Source of the DNA: Sporolactobacillus sp. THM19-2
GTDB lineage: Bacteria > Bacillota > Bacilli > Bacillales > Sporolactobacillaceae
Assembly (NCBI RefSeq): GCF_004153195.1
Contig: NZ_SEMC01000006.1
Location: forward strand, 1 to 64,000
Length of the DNA stretch: 64,000 nucleotides
Direction of reading: 5' to 3'
Every line of letters starts with the position of its first letter. Position 1 is the stretch's first letter. A program made the translations under genes and the position numbers. The notes beneath the pieces are model-generated. The model searched no databases, was not told where the DNA came from, and saw nothing but the letters and a program-made list of their open reading frames with translations. This document shows positions 9,221 to 19,236 of this stretch, piece after piece.

Positions 9221-9256
9221 TGCCTCCTGTTCTGAACTGGGACAGGGGGCTTTTTT
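9147..9256 (+). promoter_or_regulatory. Transcription attenuator with alternative hairpins
   Basis: GTTCAGGACAGG (9147-9158) can pair with CCTGTTCTGAAC (9226-9237), 11 of 12 positions plus one G-U. The same downstream arm is part of the terminator stem 9222-9250 (GCCTCCTGTTC with GGGACAGGGGGC), followed by six Ts. The two structures exclude each other, as in the antibiotic-inducible leaders of vmlR-type genes. Confidence 0.75.
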
Positions 9257-9292
9257 CTGTCCCCGGATATGAATGAAAATGGGGATGATGTA

Positions 9293-10825
9293 ATGGTTTT
9301 GCTTGAGGCACTGAAGATCAAATATGATGTCAAAGACCGGCTGCTGTTTGACATTGATCAATTATATGTGTACGAACATGATCGCATTGGTCTGGTTGGC
9401 CCGAACGGAAGCGGGAAGACCACTCTGCTCAATATTCTGGCGAAAAAGCTTAACCCTGAAGAAGGAACCGTGATTCAGCGGGCATCATGCGACCTGCTGC
9501 CTCAGCTGAAACAAGCCGATACGACCAAAAGCGGCGGCGAAGTAACCCAGGCGTACATTCAGGATGCGCTGCTCAGGGATCCCGAACTTTTGCTGGCCGA
9601 TGAACCGACCACAAATCTTGATCTGGAGCATATTGAGTGGCTGGAAAAGAAACTGGCTGCCTGGCAGGGGGCACTGATCCTTGTGTCGCATGACCGCGCT
9701 TTTCTCGATCATCTGTGTACAACAATCTGGGAGATTGATGACGGCAGACTGAACGTCTATACCGGTAATTACAGTGATTACGAAAAGCAAAAAGAAGCCA
9801 GACGGGCAGCACAGCAACTCGCCCATGAAAAATATGAGAAAAAGAAACATCAGCTGGAAGAAGCACTGACTTTAAAGACAAGAAAAGCAGAACGGGCGGT
9901 TAAGAGCCCCAGAAATCCTTATTTTGCCAAAAAGCAAAAGAAGCTGCAGAAAACGGCAAGCTCCATTAAGACACGCCTGAATAAACTGGAGAAGGTTGAT
10001 AAAGTAAAAGAGCCCGAACCGGTCAGGATGGATCTGCCCAACGCTGAATCGTTTAAAAACCGGATTATTTTTCGGGTAAAAGATGTTTCCGGGCGGATTG
10101 GCGAACGCGTCCTCTGGAAGCGCGCCCGTTTTCTGGTACGTGGTGGCGACAAACTGGCAATTATCGGACCGAACGGAGCGGGAAAGACGACACTGATTAA
10201 AAAAATGATCCATCAGGAGGCGGGAATCTCGCGGGCACCCTCGGTAAAAATCGCTTACTTCAGCCAGAAACTGAATATTTTGAATGAAAGTCAGTCGATT
10301 CTTGAGAATGTGCGTGTTTCATCCAGACAGAGTGAGACCCTGATTCGGACCGTGCTGGCACGGATGCATTTTTATCGTGACGACGTCGAAAAGCGGGTTG
10401 GCGTACTGAGCGGTGGCGAACGTGTCAAGGTTGCCCTGACCAAACTTTTTTTAAGTGACATGAACACACTGATTCTGGATGAACCGACAAACTATCTTGA
10501 TCTGGATGCGGCCTCAGCGCTTGAAGCACTGCTTAAAGACTATGAAGGAACCGTGATTTTTGTCTCGCATGATCGCCGTTTTATTCAAAATGTTGCAACG
10601 CGTGTGCTGGAGATACGCAATCAGAAAGTCAGGGTCTTTGAAGGGACGTATCAGCAGTTCAAACATTTCAAGCCGCAAAAGAAGCACGATTTGAAACAGG
10701 ATCAGCGATTGATCCTTGACACGAAAATCAGCGAGGTGCTCAGCCGGCTCAGCCTTGAACCTTCGCAGGAACTGGAGGAAGAGTTTCAGGACCTTTTAAG
10801 GAAGAAAAAGGAGCTCGGCCAGTGA
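9293..10825 (+). CDS. ABC-F family ATPase, probable ribosome-protection protein
   Basis: The protein has two ATP-binding domains and no membrane segments. Walker A sites are GPNGSGKT (~43) and GPNGAGKT (~297); signatures are KSGGE and LSGGE; Walker B sites are LLADEPTTNLD and LILDEPTNYLD. Between them lies a basic linker of about 80 residues (RKAERAVKSPRNPYFAKKQKK), the part that reaches into the ribosomal peptidyl-transferase region. The short first domain and the attenuator leader match the VmlR/Vga/Lsa antibiotic-resistance group, which dislodges lincosamide, streptogramin A and pleuromutilin drugs. I chose ATG 9293 (510 residues) because GGGGATG lies upstream; ATG 9269 has no site. Drug specificity cannot be read from the sequence. 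Confidence 0.85.
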   Translation: MVLLEALKIKYDVKDRLLFDIDQLYVYEHDRIGLVGPNGSGKTTLLNILAKKLNPEEGTVIQRASCDLLPQLKQADTTKSGGEVTQAYIQDALLRDPELLLADEPTTNLDLEHIEWLEKKLAAWQGALILVSHDRAFLDHLCTTIWEIDDGRLNVYTGNYSDYEKQKEARRAAQQLAHEKYEKKKHQLEEALTLKTRKAERAVKSPRNPYFAKKQKKLQKTASSIKTRLNKLEKVDKVKEPEPVRMDLPNAESFKNRIIFRVKDVSGRIGERVLWKRARFLVRGGDKLAIIGPNGAGKTTLIKKMIHQEAGISRAPSVKIAYFSQKLNILNESQSILENVRVSSRQSETLIRTVLARMHFYRDDVEKRVGVLSGGERVKVALTKLFLSDMNTLILDEPTNYLDLDAASALEALLKDYEGTVIFVSHDRRFIQNVATRVLEIRNQKVRVFEGTYQQFKHFKPQKKHDLKQDQRLILDTKISEVLSRLSLEPSQELEEEFQDLLRKKKELGQ

Positions 10826-10964
10826 GCGCCTTCGTGTGATGAGAAGTGACGAATGACTGCCGAGTCCATTTGACCGGGTGGTGAGAATCACCTGCTTTAA
10901 GGGTTCAGGCGGCCTGCCCGATCGTCCGGTGTGATCCTGACTGACGCATGTCGTTCCCGTTATA

Positions 10965-10993
10965 TTTACATCATAGGCGGCTAGGCGTATAAT
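10965..10993 (+). promoter_or_regulatory. Promoter of the kup leader
   Basis: TTTACA (10965-10970), 17-bp spacer, perfect TATAAT (10988-10993), directly upstream of the c-di-AMP riboswitch. Confidence 0.75.
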
Positions 10994-11020
10994 GGCTACA
11001 ATAACAGAATCATTCTTTAT

Positions 11021-11172
11021 TCGCTTAATCTGTAAGGAGCGGGGGAACCAACTCTGTGATGTCAGCATCACTTGGGGTGAATCCTTTCATGCAGGACGGG
11101 CTACTCTCATGGCCCGAATCCGACAGCTAACCCCGTAAGCGTTAATGAGAGGGTGTGAACGTATGATCGGCA
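11021..11172 (+). promoter_or_regulatory. c-di-AMP riboswitch (ydaO/yuaA type)
   Basis: Conserved ydaO blocks are present: TCGCTTAATCTGTAAGGAGC, GGGGGAACCA, TTGGGGTGAATC, GCAGGACGGGCTACTCTC, GGCCCGAATCCGACAGCTAA, CCCCGTAAGCGTT and AATGAGAGG. Binding of c-di-AMP should promote the terminator at 11179-11210 and repress potassium uptake. Confidence 0.95.
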
Positions 11173-11178
11173 AAATTC

Positions 11179-11210
11179 GACCATAGAGTTAATCCTCTAT
11201 GGTCTTTTTG
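11179..11210 (+). terminator. Riboswitch-controlled terminator before kup
   Basis: A perfect ten-base stem GACCATAGAG/CTCTATGGTC followed by five Ts, immediately after the aptamer. Confidence 0.9.
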
Positions 11211-11314
11211 TTGTTCCCTTATTCCATTTTATGGATATTATCATAAGCGAAATGAAACCGGTCATTTAACGCTTTCAACAAAAAACAGTTTTTGCGGGGG
11301 AGATCAATAACATT

Positions 11315-13351
11315 ATGGATAATAAAATGACTCAGCGCCTGTCGCTTGGCGGGATGCTGGTTACTTTAGGGATTGTCTATGGCGACATTGGTACTTCACC
11401 TTTGTACGTAATGAATGCGATCATTTCGGATGCCGGTCAGATGCAGTATGCTGTACCTGAATATATCATTGGCTCCGTTTCATTAATTTTCTGGACGTTG
11501 ATGATCATTACAACTGTAAAGTATGTCCTGATTGCTATGCGTGCAGATAATCATCATGAAGGCGGCATTTTTGCATTATATGCGTTAATTCGTAATCGGT
11601 CGGCACGCTGGCTGATCTTTCCAGCACTGATTGGCGGGGCGGCCCTTCTGGCAGATGGTACGTTAACTCCGGCTGTCTCGGTGACTTCAGCTATTGAAGG
11701 GCTTAAAGGACAGCATATCGGTTCCTTTACATTCAGTGAGAATCAGCTCGTTGTGGCTTTTGTGGTCACAGTCATATTACTTGCTCTCTTCCTGATTCAG
11801 CATTTTGGCACAGCGGCCATCGGACGTTCGTTTGGACCGATCATGCTTCTATGGTTTATTTTTATCGGTGCCGCCGGTTTCATAAGTATGATGGATCATT
11901 TAGAAATTTTAAAAGCATTATCGCCGTCTTATGCGATTCAGTTTCTTTTCAGTCCGGTTAATAAAGCGGGTATTTTTATTCTTGGAAGTGTTTTTCTGGC
12001 AACGACCGGGGCCGAAGCACTTTATTCAGACATGGGCCATGTGGGCCGGAAAAATATTTATGGAAGCTGGCCATTTGTCTCGCTCATGCTGATATTGAAC
12101 TATATGGGGCAAGGCGCTTGGGTCATGAGTCATTACCAGGATACGGCTTATCGGCATTTATCTGTTGTGAGTCCCTTTTATGAAATGCTTCCGGATCAAC
12201 TGCGCCTTTCGGCAATTGCCATTGCGACTTTAGCCGCAATCATCGCTTCACAGGCTTTGATCACCGGCAGCTATACCTTGGTCAATGAAGCCATTGGCTT
12301 GAAATTTATTCCTCGCATGGTGATTAAACATCCAAGTAATGTGCGCAATCAAATTTATATTTCAACCGTAAACTGGATTTTGTGTATCATTACCCTGAGT
12401 ATTGTCTGGCTGTTTCAAACGTCACATCACATGGAAGCAGCTTACGGTTTAGCGATAACCCTGACCATGTTGATGACCACGATCCTTTTGTATGCCTTTG
12501 TTAAGGATCGGGTCAGTCAGGCTCTTGCCGCATGCATGGCTCTGTTTTTTGGTTCAATTGAATCGATTTTTTTGCTGGCCAGCCTCGTCAAGTTTACTCA
12601 TGGCGGCTACCTGACACTTCTGATTACGTTTTTGATTTTTCTGGTTATGGTCATCTGGTACTTCGGGAATAAGCAGCGTGAGAGCTATGAGCGAACAAGT
12701 GAAAATGTTTCTTTGCTGGACTATCGAAAGCAGTTAATCCAGCTCAGTCATGATTCCTCAGAACCGCTTTATGCGACGAATCTGGTCTACATGACCAGAG
12801 TCGGGGCTCATTACAGCATCAAACGAAAGGTGCTGTACTCCATTCTGGATAAGCGGCCAAAGCGGGCCAAGGTCTATTGGTTTGTGACGGTAAACGAAAC
12901 AGACTCACCTTATAAAGGCGAATACACCGTAGATATGCTGGGTACGCGTAATATCATTAGTGTGCAGCTCTACCTGGGCTTTAGAAATTCACAGCATGTT
13001 AATGTCTATATCCGGCAGATCATCAATGACCTGATTGATCAGAGGCTTATCGACACACAATACCCCAGATATACCACGCTTAAGAATCGCCGCGTCGGTG
13101 ATTTTAAATTCGTCATCCCAACCGAGCAGTTGATGGATTTAGCGACAGATCCCAAAATGAAACGCCTCGATCGTTTACTGATCGGCGGACGTATTTTCCT
13201 GCAGAACATCACGACGTCACCGGCTGTGTGGTACGGCCTGAGATTCAGTGAGGTGGTTGAAGAACCGATCCCGCTGATGCTTTATGATCCTGAAGTTCTG
13301 CATCTGAATCAGACAGACGTACGGCATCCTGTGAAAGACACGGAAAAATAA
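11315..13351 (+). CDS. kup: Kup-family potassium transporter
   Basis: This 678-residue membrane protein of the KUP/HAK/KT family imports potassium, probably with protons. The N-terminus holds the diagnostic [14 protein letters not shown]. About twelve hydrophobic segments follow up to residue ~450, then a cytoplasmic C-terminal domain of ~220 residues (from [19 protein letters not shown]), which in relatives binds c-di-AMP. The leader carries a c-di-AMP riboswitch and terminator, so the nucleotide probably lowers both synthesis and activity. The start follows GCGGGGGAG at a slightly long spacing. The gene stands alone and ends in a strong terminator. Confidence 0.95.
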   Translation: MDNKMTQRLSLGGMLVTLGIVYGDIGTSPLYVMNAIISDAGQMQYAVPEYIIGSVSLIFWTLMIITTVKYVLIAMRADNHHEGGIFALYALIRNRSARWLIFPALIGGAALLADGTLTPAVSVTSAIEGLKGQHIGSFTFSENQLVVAFVVTVILLALFLIQHFGTAAIGRSFGPIMLLWFIFIGAAGFISMMDHLEILKALSPSYAIQFLFSPVNKAGIFILGSVFLATTGAEALYSDMGHVGRKNIYGSWPFVSLMLILNYMGQGAWVMSHYQDTAYRHLSVVSPFYEMLPDQLRLSAIAIATLAAIIASQALITGSYTLVNEAIGLKFIPRMVIKHPSNVRNQIYISTVNWILCIITLSIVWLFQTSHHMEAAYGLAITLTMLMTTILLYAFVKDRVSQALAACMALFFGSIESIFLLASLVKFTHGGYLTLLITFLIFLVMVIWYFGNKQRESYERTSENVSLLDYRKQLIQLSHDSSEPLYATNLVYMTRVGAHYSIKRKVLYSILDKRPKRAKVYWFVTVNETDSPYKGEYTVDMLGTRNIISVQLYLGFRNSQHVNVYIRQIINDLIDQRLIDTQYPRYTTLKNRRVGDFKFVIPTEQLMDLATDPKMKRLDRLLIGGRIFLQNITTSPAVWYGLRFSEVVEEPIPLMLYDPEVLHLNQTDVRHPVKDTEK

Positions 13352-13370
13352 AGACAGCAGCAAGCCTGAA

Positions 13371-13409
13371 AAACGAAAGGGATTTTTTTGATCCCTCTCG
13401 TTTTTTTTT
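13371..13409 (+). terminator. Terminator of kup
   Basis: ACGAAAGGGAT pairs with ATCCCTCTCGT (one mismatch) across a T-rich loop, followed by nine Ts. Confidence 0.85.
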
Positions 13410-13646
13410 GACTCTTTTCCCCATGGAAAATCAGCCCGCGCTCGACGCATCGGATGGTGATCAGCAGGGTATTGGCCGACCGGTGGACGTCCCGGGCAAG
13501 CAGTGCCGGCCGGACAGGGATCAATCTGGAATCAGATGGATTTTAGAGCAATGCAGGCCATTTCATATACAGGCAGAGGAAGGATATAATAAACGTGACA
13601 GAGGAAAACGGTAATTCACAAGCCGGATAAAGAGAGGATGGAAATA

Positions 13647-14333
13647 ATGGAAAAGACAGTCGACAAAAAACAGACAAAGAAAAGGATTCTGGATGCCTTT
13701 CACTTCAGACATGCCTGTAAGCTGTTTGACGCATCGAAAAAAATCAGTGACGAGGATTTTCAGTTCATCCTTGAGACCGGGCGCCTTTCGCCGAGCTCTT
13801 TTGGCCTCGAGCCGTGGAAATTCGTTGTGTTACAGAATCAGCAGCTGCGTGATAAACTGGCTGCTGTTTCATGGGGCGCTGCAGACAAACTGAAGACAGC
13901 CAGTCATTTTGTTCTTGTTCTTTCCAGGCTGGCCGGCGGACTGCGTGCGGATTCAGATCACGTTCAGCATATACTGAAAGAGGTACAGGGACTGCCTGAA
14001 AATATCAGTGGACAGGCGACGAAGACGATCGGGAATTTCGAGAAATCGGACTTTGCCCTGACAGGTGATGATCGCGTCTTCTTTGAATGGGGCTGTCGTC
14101 AGGCCTACCTGGCCGTAGCGAATATGATGACCGCTGCGGCAGAAATCGGCATTGATTCCTGCCCGATGGAGGGATTCCCTAAAGCAAAGGTCGAACAGAT
14201 TCTCAAGGATGAGGGCATCATTAACGGAGACGACTTCGGCATTGCCTGCATGGTGGCCTTCGGATACCGTGCGAATGAACCAAGACCGAAAACCAGACAG
14301 TCGATGGATGAAGTCGTGCAGTGGATCAAATGA
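13647..14333 (+). CDS. NAD(P)H-dependent nitroreductase-family oxidoreductase
   Basis: The 228-residue protein belongs to the FMN-dependent nitroreductase fold: an N-terminal RHACKLFDASKKIS, then GRLSPSSFGLEPWKFVVL, the FMN-contact segment of the family, and a C-terminal CMVAFGYRANEPRPKTR. These cytoplasmic enzymes reduce nitro compounds, quinones or flavins; the physiological substrate is unknown. ATG 13647 is preferred over ATG 13638 because AGAGAGG lies only one base before the latter. The gene is followed within 5 bp by a terminator, so it is monocistronic. Confidence 0.85.
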   Translation: MEKTVDKKQTKKRILDAFHFRHACKLFDASKKISDEDFQFILETGRLSPSSFGLEPWKFVVLQNQQLRDKLAAVSWGAADKLKTASHFVLVLSRLAGGLRADSDHVQHILKEVQGLPENISGQATKTIGNFEKSDFALTGDDRVFFEWGCRQAYLAVANMMTAAAEIGIDSCPMEGFPKAKVEQILKDEGIINGDDFGIACMVAFGYRANEPRPKTRQSMDEVVQWIK

Positions 14334-14337
14334 CTGG

Positions 14338-14365
14338 AAGAGGCCGTTTCGAACGGCCTCTTTTA
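14338..14365 (+). terminator. Terminator of the nitroreductase gene
   Basis: AAGAGGCCGTT/AACGGCCTCTTTT, a perfect stem with a three-base loop. The arms end in A and T runs, so it could act in both directions. Confidence 0.85.
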
Positions 14366-14427
14366 GTCCCTGTATAGGGTCGAACCAAACCGAAGTAGTA
14401 AGTTCATACCAGGCAGAGGTGAATGAA

Positions 14428-15063
14428 GTGATCTATCAATATAACATCAGTAAACCAGAAGCGGTAACAGATGAGACCCCGATTCTGATCACACTCCACG
14501 GAATGGGAACAGACGATCATGATCTGGCCGGCATTGTCAGTGAATCGCCCGCTCAGTTCGTTCAGATCAATATCCGGGGTGATCTGCGATTCAGTTCCGG
14601 TTATACTTACTATCTTCCTGACTTTTCCGGACAGTCCGAGCAGGAGGTGATTACGAAAGTCCTCCGGAAAATAAAAGACAGTCTGTCCGACATCTATGAG
14701 AAAGAGAATCTGTCGGCAAAGCAGCCTGTTTTCTTCCTTGGCTTCAGCCAGGGGGCGATCCTCAGCCTGTCCTACAGCCTGTTTTATCCCGATTGTGTGA
14801 CCGGGGCAGTGATCCTGAGCGGTCGTCTGCCGGAGTTTTTTAAACAGTCTGATGGGGTCAGGGCAGGCAAAACGTCGTTCTTTGTTGCCCACGGTCAGTA
14901 TGATCCGCTTTTTTCCATTGAAATAGCCCGGGATACCCGCCGCTATCTGAAACAGCATAGATTTAATTTATCGTATCATGAATACCCGTCGGCTCATGGC
15001 GTAATTCCTCAGGAAGTTGCGGATATCCGGACCTTTCTCCACAGGCTGAACGACAGGTTCTGA
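14428..15063 (+). CDS. Phospholipase/carboxylesterase-type alpha/beta hydrolase
   Basis: This 211-residue serine hydrolase has the nucleophile motif GFSQGA (near residue 110), an acid in HGQYDPLF and a catalytic His in SAHGV, the order of the YtpA/phospholipase-carboxylesterase group. It begins with the oxyanion-loop motif LHGMGTDDHDL. Likely a cytoplasmic esterase acting on small acyl esters; the substrate is unknown. I chose GTG 14428 because AGAGGTG lies 6 nt upstream and the homology starts right after; the long open frame before it overlaps the nitroreductase gene and terminator and is not coding. It converges with the next gene at 15074. Confidence 0.8.
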   Translation: MIYQYNISKPEAVTDETPILITLHGMGTDDHDLAGIVSESPAQFVQINIRGDLRFSSGYTYYLPDFSGQSEQEVITKVLRKIKDSLSDIYEKENLSAKQPVFFLGFSQGAILSLSYSLFYPDCVTGAVILSGRLPEFFKQSDGVRAGKTSFFVAHGQYDPLFSIEIARDTRRYLKQHRFNLSYHEYPSAHGVIPQEVADIRTFLHRLNDRF

Positions 15064-15073
15064 TTCAGCAGGT

Positions 15074-16009
15074 TCATTTGGCCATTTCTATAAAAGCGGT
15101 TCGTCTGCGGACGGCTCCCTCCAGCTGCTTCTTCAGCTGGAAGAGCCCGCGCTGCAGATCGCGGATCATTTTTTTCGTCTCGCGCAGGGTCTGATACGTC
15201 ATCGCTTCAGACTCTCTGATCTGTTCATGAACGAACCAGTCGGTAACGAATCCGTCAAAGAAATAATCAGCGAAAGTCAGGAGGCCGCTCTCTTCCAGTT
15301 CCCGGGCGGTCAGCACCCGGATATCATGGAGTTCATTTTCAAACAGACGAAGATTGTGCTGGGCTTCATGAATTTCATCGCGGGAATGACGGGCTTCTGT
15401 CCTATTCGTAATCATCATTTCCCCCCTGGCAGGGTCTGCTGCAGAAAGCTGTTTTGTATATTTCAGCGATTCTATGGCTCCTTCCAGTGAGACGCGGGCC
15501 CGATCCCCGGCCGCAATGGCTTCTTTATATTTTCTGATGGCAGCCTTCAGCGCGGCTTCGAGCTCAACCATCGCATACAAGGTTTCACTGAGCGGTGAAT
15601 TTTGGTCCCGGATAAGCTGCTCTTTTCTTTTCATCAGATCCTTATACTGCTGGTCCACATCCTGAACGGAGGCCAGATGGGCTTTGATCTTTTCCAGTTC
15701 AAACTGCATATCCTCCGATGTTTTGACCGCTTCCTCATATTTCAGCCGTGCCGCAATGGCCTCACGTTTTTCCTTATCCATTTTCTCAGGATTGCGACCG
15801 GTCAGCAGATAGACAAGCCCCGCGACGCTCAGTGAAGTCAGCCGGTCGACATCACGCTGCTCCTTGTCCATCTGTTTTTTCAGACTGCGGATTTTTACCT
15901 GCTCCAGCTTCAGCCCTGCCTCGGTCCGCTCCAGCCTGTCTGCCCACCGGCGCTTGTTAATCTGTCCGGACATGATGGAAGTCAGTTCTCTGTTCAGTTG
16001 TTCAAGCAT
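15074..16009 (-). CDS. Long coiled-coil protein of unknown function
   Basis: This 311-residue protein is rich in Glu, Lys and Arg and is predicted almost wholly alpha-helical with coiled-coil heptads over residues ~1-60, 80-215 and 260-305. A single short hydrophobic patch (LSVAGLVYLLTG, about 58-70) is too short and polar-flanked to be a sure membrane segment. There is no signal peptide, enzyme motif or domain that I recognise. A good GGGAGGAG site lies 7 nt before the ATG. It stands alone, converging with the esterase and divergent from the Crp/Fnr gene. Confidence 0.75.
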   Translation of the reverse strand: MLEQLNRELTSIMSGQINKRRWADRLERTEAGLKLEQVKIRSLKKQMDKEQRDVDRLTSLSVAGLVYLLTGRNPEKMDKEKREAIAARLKYEEAVKTSEDMQFELEKIKAHLASVQDVDQQYKDLMKRKEQLIRDQNSPLSETLYAMVELEAALKAAIRKYKEAIAAGDRARVSLEGAIESLKYTKQLSAADPARGEMMITNRTEARHSRDEIHEAQHNLRLFENELHDIRVLTARELEESGLLTFADYFFDGFVTDWFVHEQIRESEAMTYQTLRETKKMIRDLQRGLFQLKKQLEGAVRRRTAFIEMAK

Positions 16010-16320
16010 CCGGATTCTCCTCCCGGCAATTGGACTTCTTATATACAGGATATGTTCCCTTTATGCGTCCTGTTGCTATTATTTTAGCTCATTTTTATCG
16101 GGAAAGGGGAAAAACGGGCAGTTTCTGCAAAACTTGATGGTTGTCAATTTATTCATGGTACAGGCGGTATATACTATTCACGTAAGGGCAGGGATTGACC
16201 TGGATGCGGCTCGGGCGGGGACGCCAACGCCTCGCAGGCATCAGGACTTTTTCACGGCCTGTTTCAGATAGAAAATGAAACATTTACTGTTAGGACAAAA
16301 TCAGGACGGGGGGACGCATC

Positions 16321-16989
16321 ATGAACGTCCATCAATGTGTAGCTGTTGTGCCTTTGTTCAGCCAGCTAAATGAAGAGGATCGGGGGAAAATTGATACTCT
16401 GGTCAACAGCCGGGTTTACCAAAAAGGGGAGCAGGTGATTCGTCCCGATGGTGAGCCGCAGCTGATTATTGTTGCCCGTGGGGCTGTGAAGATCTATCAG
16501 CTGTCCCATTCCGGGAAAGAACAGCTTCTGCGCGTAGCAGGACCAGGCGATTATGAAGGGGAATCCGCCTTATTTGGCGTGAGAAATGACAGCCTTTTTG
16601 GTGAGGCACTGCAGGAAACGGTGATCTGTTTATTAACACACAGGGATTTCGAGAGCTTGTTGCTGACCCATCCGCAGCTGAGTCTGAAGCTCCTGGAAAT
16701 CAATGCAAAAAAAGCCGTTTCTGCCGAACGGCAGACGCAGTTTCTGATGATGGAGAAAGTGGAAACACGAGTGGCGACTTACCTGCTGAATTTAATGAAA
16801 TCAGAAAAAAGCGCGACGCTCCATTTGCCGATGAAGATGAAGGAACTCGCTGCTTTTCTGGGTACAACTTCAGAAACACTGTCGCGTAAATTCAGACTGC
16901 TCCAGGACGAAGGGCTGATCTCCAGGAAAGGACGGCAGGTGACCATCGTCAGACCACAGGAACTGGGAGCCTTTCATATAGATAAATGA
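16321..16989 (+). CDS. Crp/Fnr-family regulator, FLP-like
   Basis: The 222-residue protein has the Crp/Fnr plan: a cyclic-nucleotide-type beta-roll (about 10-120), a dimer helix, and a C-terminal winged helix with MKELAAFLGTTSETLSRKFRLL. The recognition helix carries E-T-L-S-R, the pattern that reads TTGAT half-sites in FNR. Cysteines are few (Cys6 and one near 99), reminiscent of the lactobacillus FLP proteins that use a disulphide switch, and there is no FNR-style N-terminal iron-sulphur cluster. GGGGGGA precedes the ATG. Target genes may include the cupin-ferredoxin pair at 18.4-19.0 kb, but a second Crp/Fnr protein competes for that role. Confidence 0.85.
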   Translation: MNVHQCVAVVPLFSQLNEEDRGKIDTLVNSRVYQKGEQVIRPDGEPQLIIVARGAVKIYQLSHSGKEQLLRVAGPGDYEGESALFGVRNDSLFGEALQETVICLLTHRDFESLLLTHPQLSLKLLEINAKKAVSAERQTQFLMMEKVETRVATYLLNLMKSEKSATLHLPMKMKELAAFLGTTSETLSRKFRLLQDEGLISRKGRQVTIVRPQELGAFHIDK

Positions 16990-17064
16990 ATAGGGCCGGA
17001 GTAAAGAAGTCAGAAAATTTCCTTATGGATGTCCTGTTCCCTGCTGTTTTGCTCTTACATACGG

Positions 17065-17841
17065 TTAATGCCTTTTATGCATCCGCATGGCGACATAGTG
17101 GAGGATGGATGCGAGTAACAGATAGGCAAGCAGAACGAATATCGCATAATTGATCCAGAAATTGCTGAGGTTGAGAAGGTGAAGGGCGCTGAGCCCCTGC
17201 TGAATGCCCATAACAACCAGTACGGTCAGAGCAAGCATGAAGAAAAGCTCAATATAGCGTTTCAAGAGGAACCCTCCCTGTTTTAATTTTTCCGGGATAC
17301 GCTGACCCAGCTTCTCACAGTCTGCTTTCTTCGAGTCGGGCAGTTCAGTCATTCCCCAGGTACCGGTACAGACGGCTTCACCGATGCGATGCATGCCCGC
17401 AACGGCAAGAGGGACATCCATTGCCTGAAAGGTACGGTCCGTCGCGCCGGTGATGCAGTTTTCAAAGGCGGATGTAAAGCAGGAGGTGACCAGGACATAG
17501 CCCCGGCCACGCAGCCCGGCAGGCCGGCGTTCCCCTTTCTTAGTGAAAGAGACCAGTTCATGATGCATGCAGTCAAGAAAGTTTTTCATCATTCCGGAGA
17601 TGCTGCCCCAGTATGTGGGGGATGCAAGAACCAGACAGTCAGCTGCGTGCAGTTTATGACTCAGCTGCGCGATCGCAGGATTTGCTTTCCGAAAATCGGT
17701 GAGACGCAGATCTTCATCTGCAAGAAAAATCGTTTCGACTGTACATCCCTGATGGCCGGCCGCGTCCAGAACGGCCTGAAGCATCTCCGCAGTCAGGCCG
17801 TGCCGGTCAGCCGCTCCCAGAATGCCAATCACGTGTGTCAT
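17065..17841 (-). CDS. Flavodoxin-like NAD(P)H reductase with C-terminal membrane anchor
   Basis: Residues ~1-180 form an FMN-reductase/flavodoxin fold: THVIGILGAADRHGLTAEML at the start, then the conserved LASPTYWGSISGMMKNFLDC loop that holds FMN. A C-terminal extension has two strong hydrophobic segments (about 200-222 and 235-253) and ends in a basic tail, so the enzyme is probably tethered to the inner face of the membrane. Soluble family members normally lack this tail. ATG 17841 is chosen because AAAGGA lies 11 nt upstream; the GTG three codons earlier is only 2 nt from that site. It could pass electrons to quinones, or reduce thiol or metal targets. Confidence 0.8.
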   Translation of the reverse strand: MTHVIGILGAADRHGLTAEMLQAVLDAAGHQGCTVETIFLADEDLRLTDFRKANPAIAQLSHKLHAADCLVLASPTYWGSISGMMKNFLDCMHHELVSFTKKGERRPAGLRGRGYVLVTSCFTSAFENCITGATDRTFQAMDVPLAVAGMHRIGEAVCTGTWGMTELPDSKKADCEKLGQRIPEKLKQGGFLLKRYIELFFMLALTVLVVMGIQQGLSALHLLNLSNFWINYAIFVLLAYLLLASILHYVAMRMHKRH

Positions 17842-17958
17842 GGAAATCACAATCCTTTCTCATACGATAAGAAAGTAAAAAGGCTATGGATGATCGTGCC
17901 CGTGCCGGTGCAACGCTGGCTCAGTCGGCATAGAGCCCTGACTGCGCCGGACTTTTCT

Positions 17959-18321
17959 TCAGACATCATAATGTGCGTGCAGAAATTCAAGCAGAACTTT
18001 TGCATTATTGGTCGCGGTATTTTTTGAAGAATAGAGCAGCGTGACGTTCCCGTTACGGGCACGTTGCACAAGCTCCTCAAGTGCCTGCTGTTTTTCCGCA
18101 TCCTCAGCCAGTTCTGCTTCATAGGCCGATTTAAAGGCAGTGAAGTCTTCCCTGTGCTGATGATAGAACTGACGAAGCGACGGGCTGGGAGCGATATCTT
18201 TCATCCATTCGTCAAGTTGTGCCCGTTTTTTGGACATACCTCTTGGCCAGAGCCTGTCCACCAGAATGCGCTGGCCGTCCTCCGGGGCTTTTTCTTCATA
18301 AATGCGTTTGATTTGTATCAT
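17959..18321 (-). CDS. DUF488 family protein (YeaO-like)
   Basis: The 120-residue protein begins IQIKRIYEEKAPEDGQRILVDRLWPRGMSK, the signature of the DUF488/YeaO family, and continues through DEWMKDIAPS and the C-terminal VTLLYSSKNTATNNA. Function is unknown in the family; the RLWPRG motif is nearly invariant and might bind a ligand or nucleic acid. It lies between the flavodoxin-like gene and the ferredoxin on the same strand, with gaps of ~80-120 bp, so it may or may not be in one operon with them. Confidence 0.85.
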   Translation of the reverse strand: MIQIKRIYEEKAPEDGQRILVDRLWPRGMSKKRAQLDEWMKDIAPSPSLRQFYHQHREDFTAFKSAYEAELAEDAEKQQALEELVQRARNGNVTLLYSSKNTATNNAKVLLEFLHAHYDV

Positions 18322-18399
18322 TTCTATTCAGCCTCTGTTTCCTGACATTTTCACTCAAATTATACCATGTATTCCGTCAGGATCACCCGGTGACCCGGC

Positions 18400-19043
<644 letters not shown>

Positions 19044-19146
19044 CGCTTGTATCCTCCTGTTATTGTAATGCCGCCCGATTCAGGGCGGATAGATTTCAAT
19101 CGATAAGATCTATCTTTTATAATAGTAGACGAGGCGCTGTGTGACC

Positions 19147-19160
19147 TTGATCCAAATCAA
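19147..19160. promoter_or_regulatory. FNR/ArcR-type operator
   Basis: TTGATCCAAATCAA is a perfect TTGAT-N4-ATCAA site between the divergent cupin and Crp/Fnr genes. On the minus strand its centre is 41.5 bp upstream of the start predicted by the -10 hexamer TATTAT, the classic class II activation spacing. Confidence 0.75.
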
Positions 19161-19236
19161 ATTGACGTGAAAATGACATAAATCACAGAGGATTCATATA
19201 AACAAAGCTGGTTTTACAAAATGAGGAGGGATCGGG

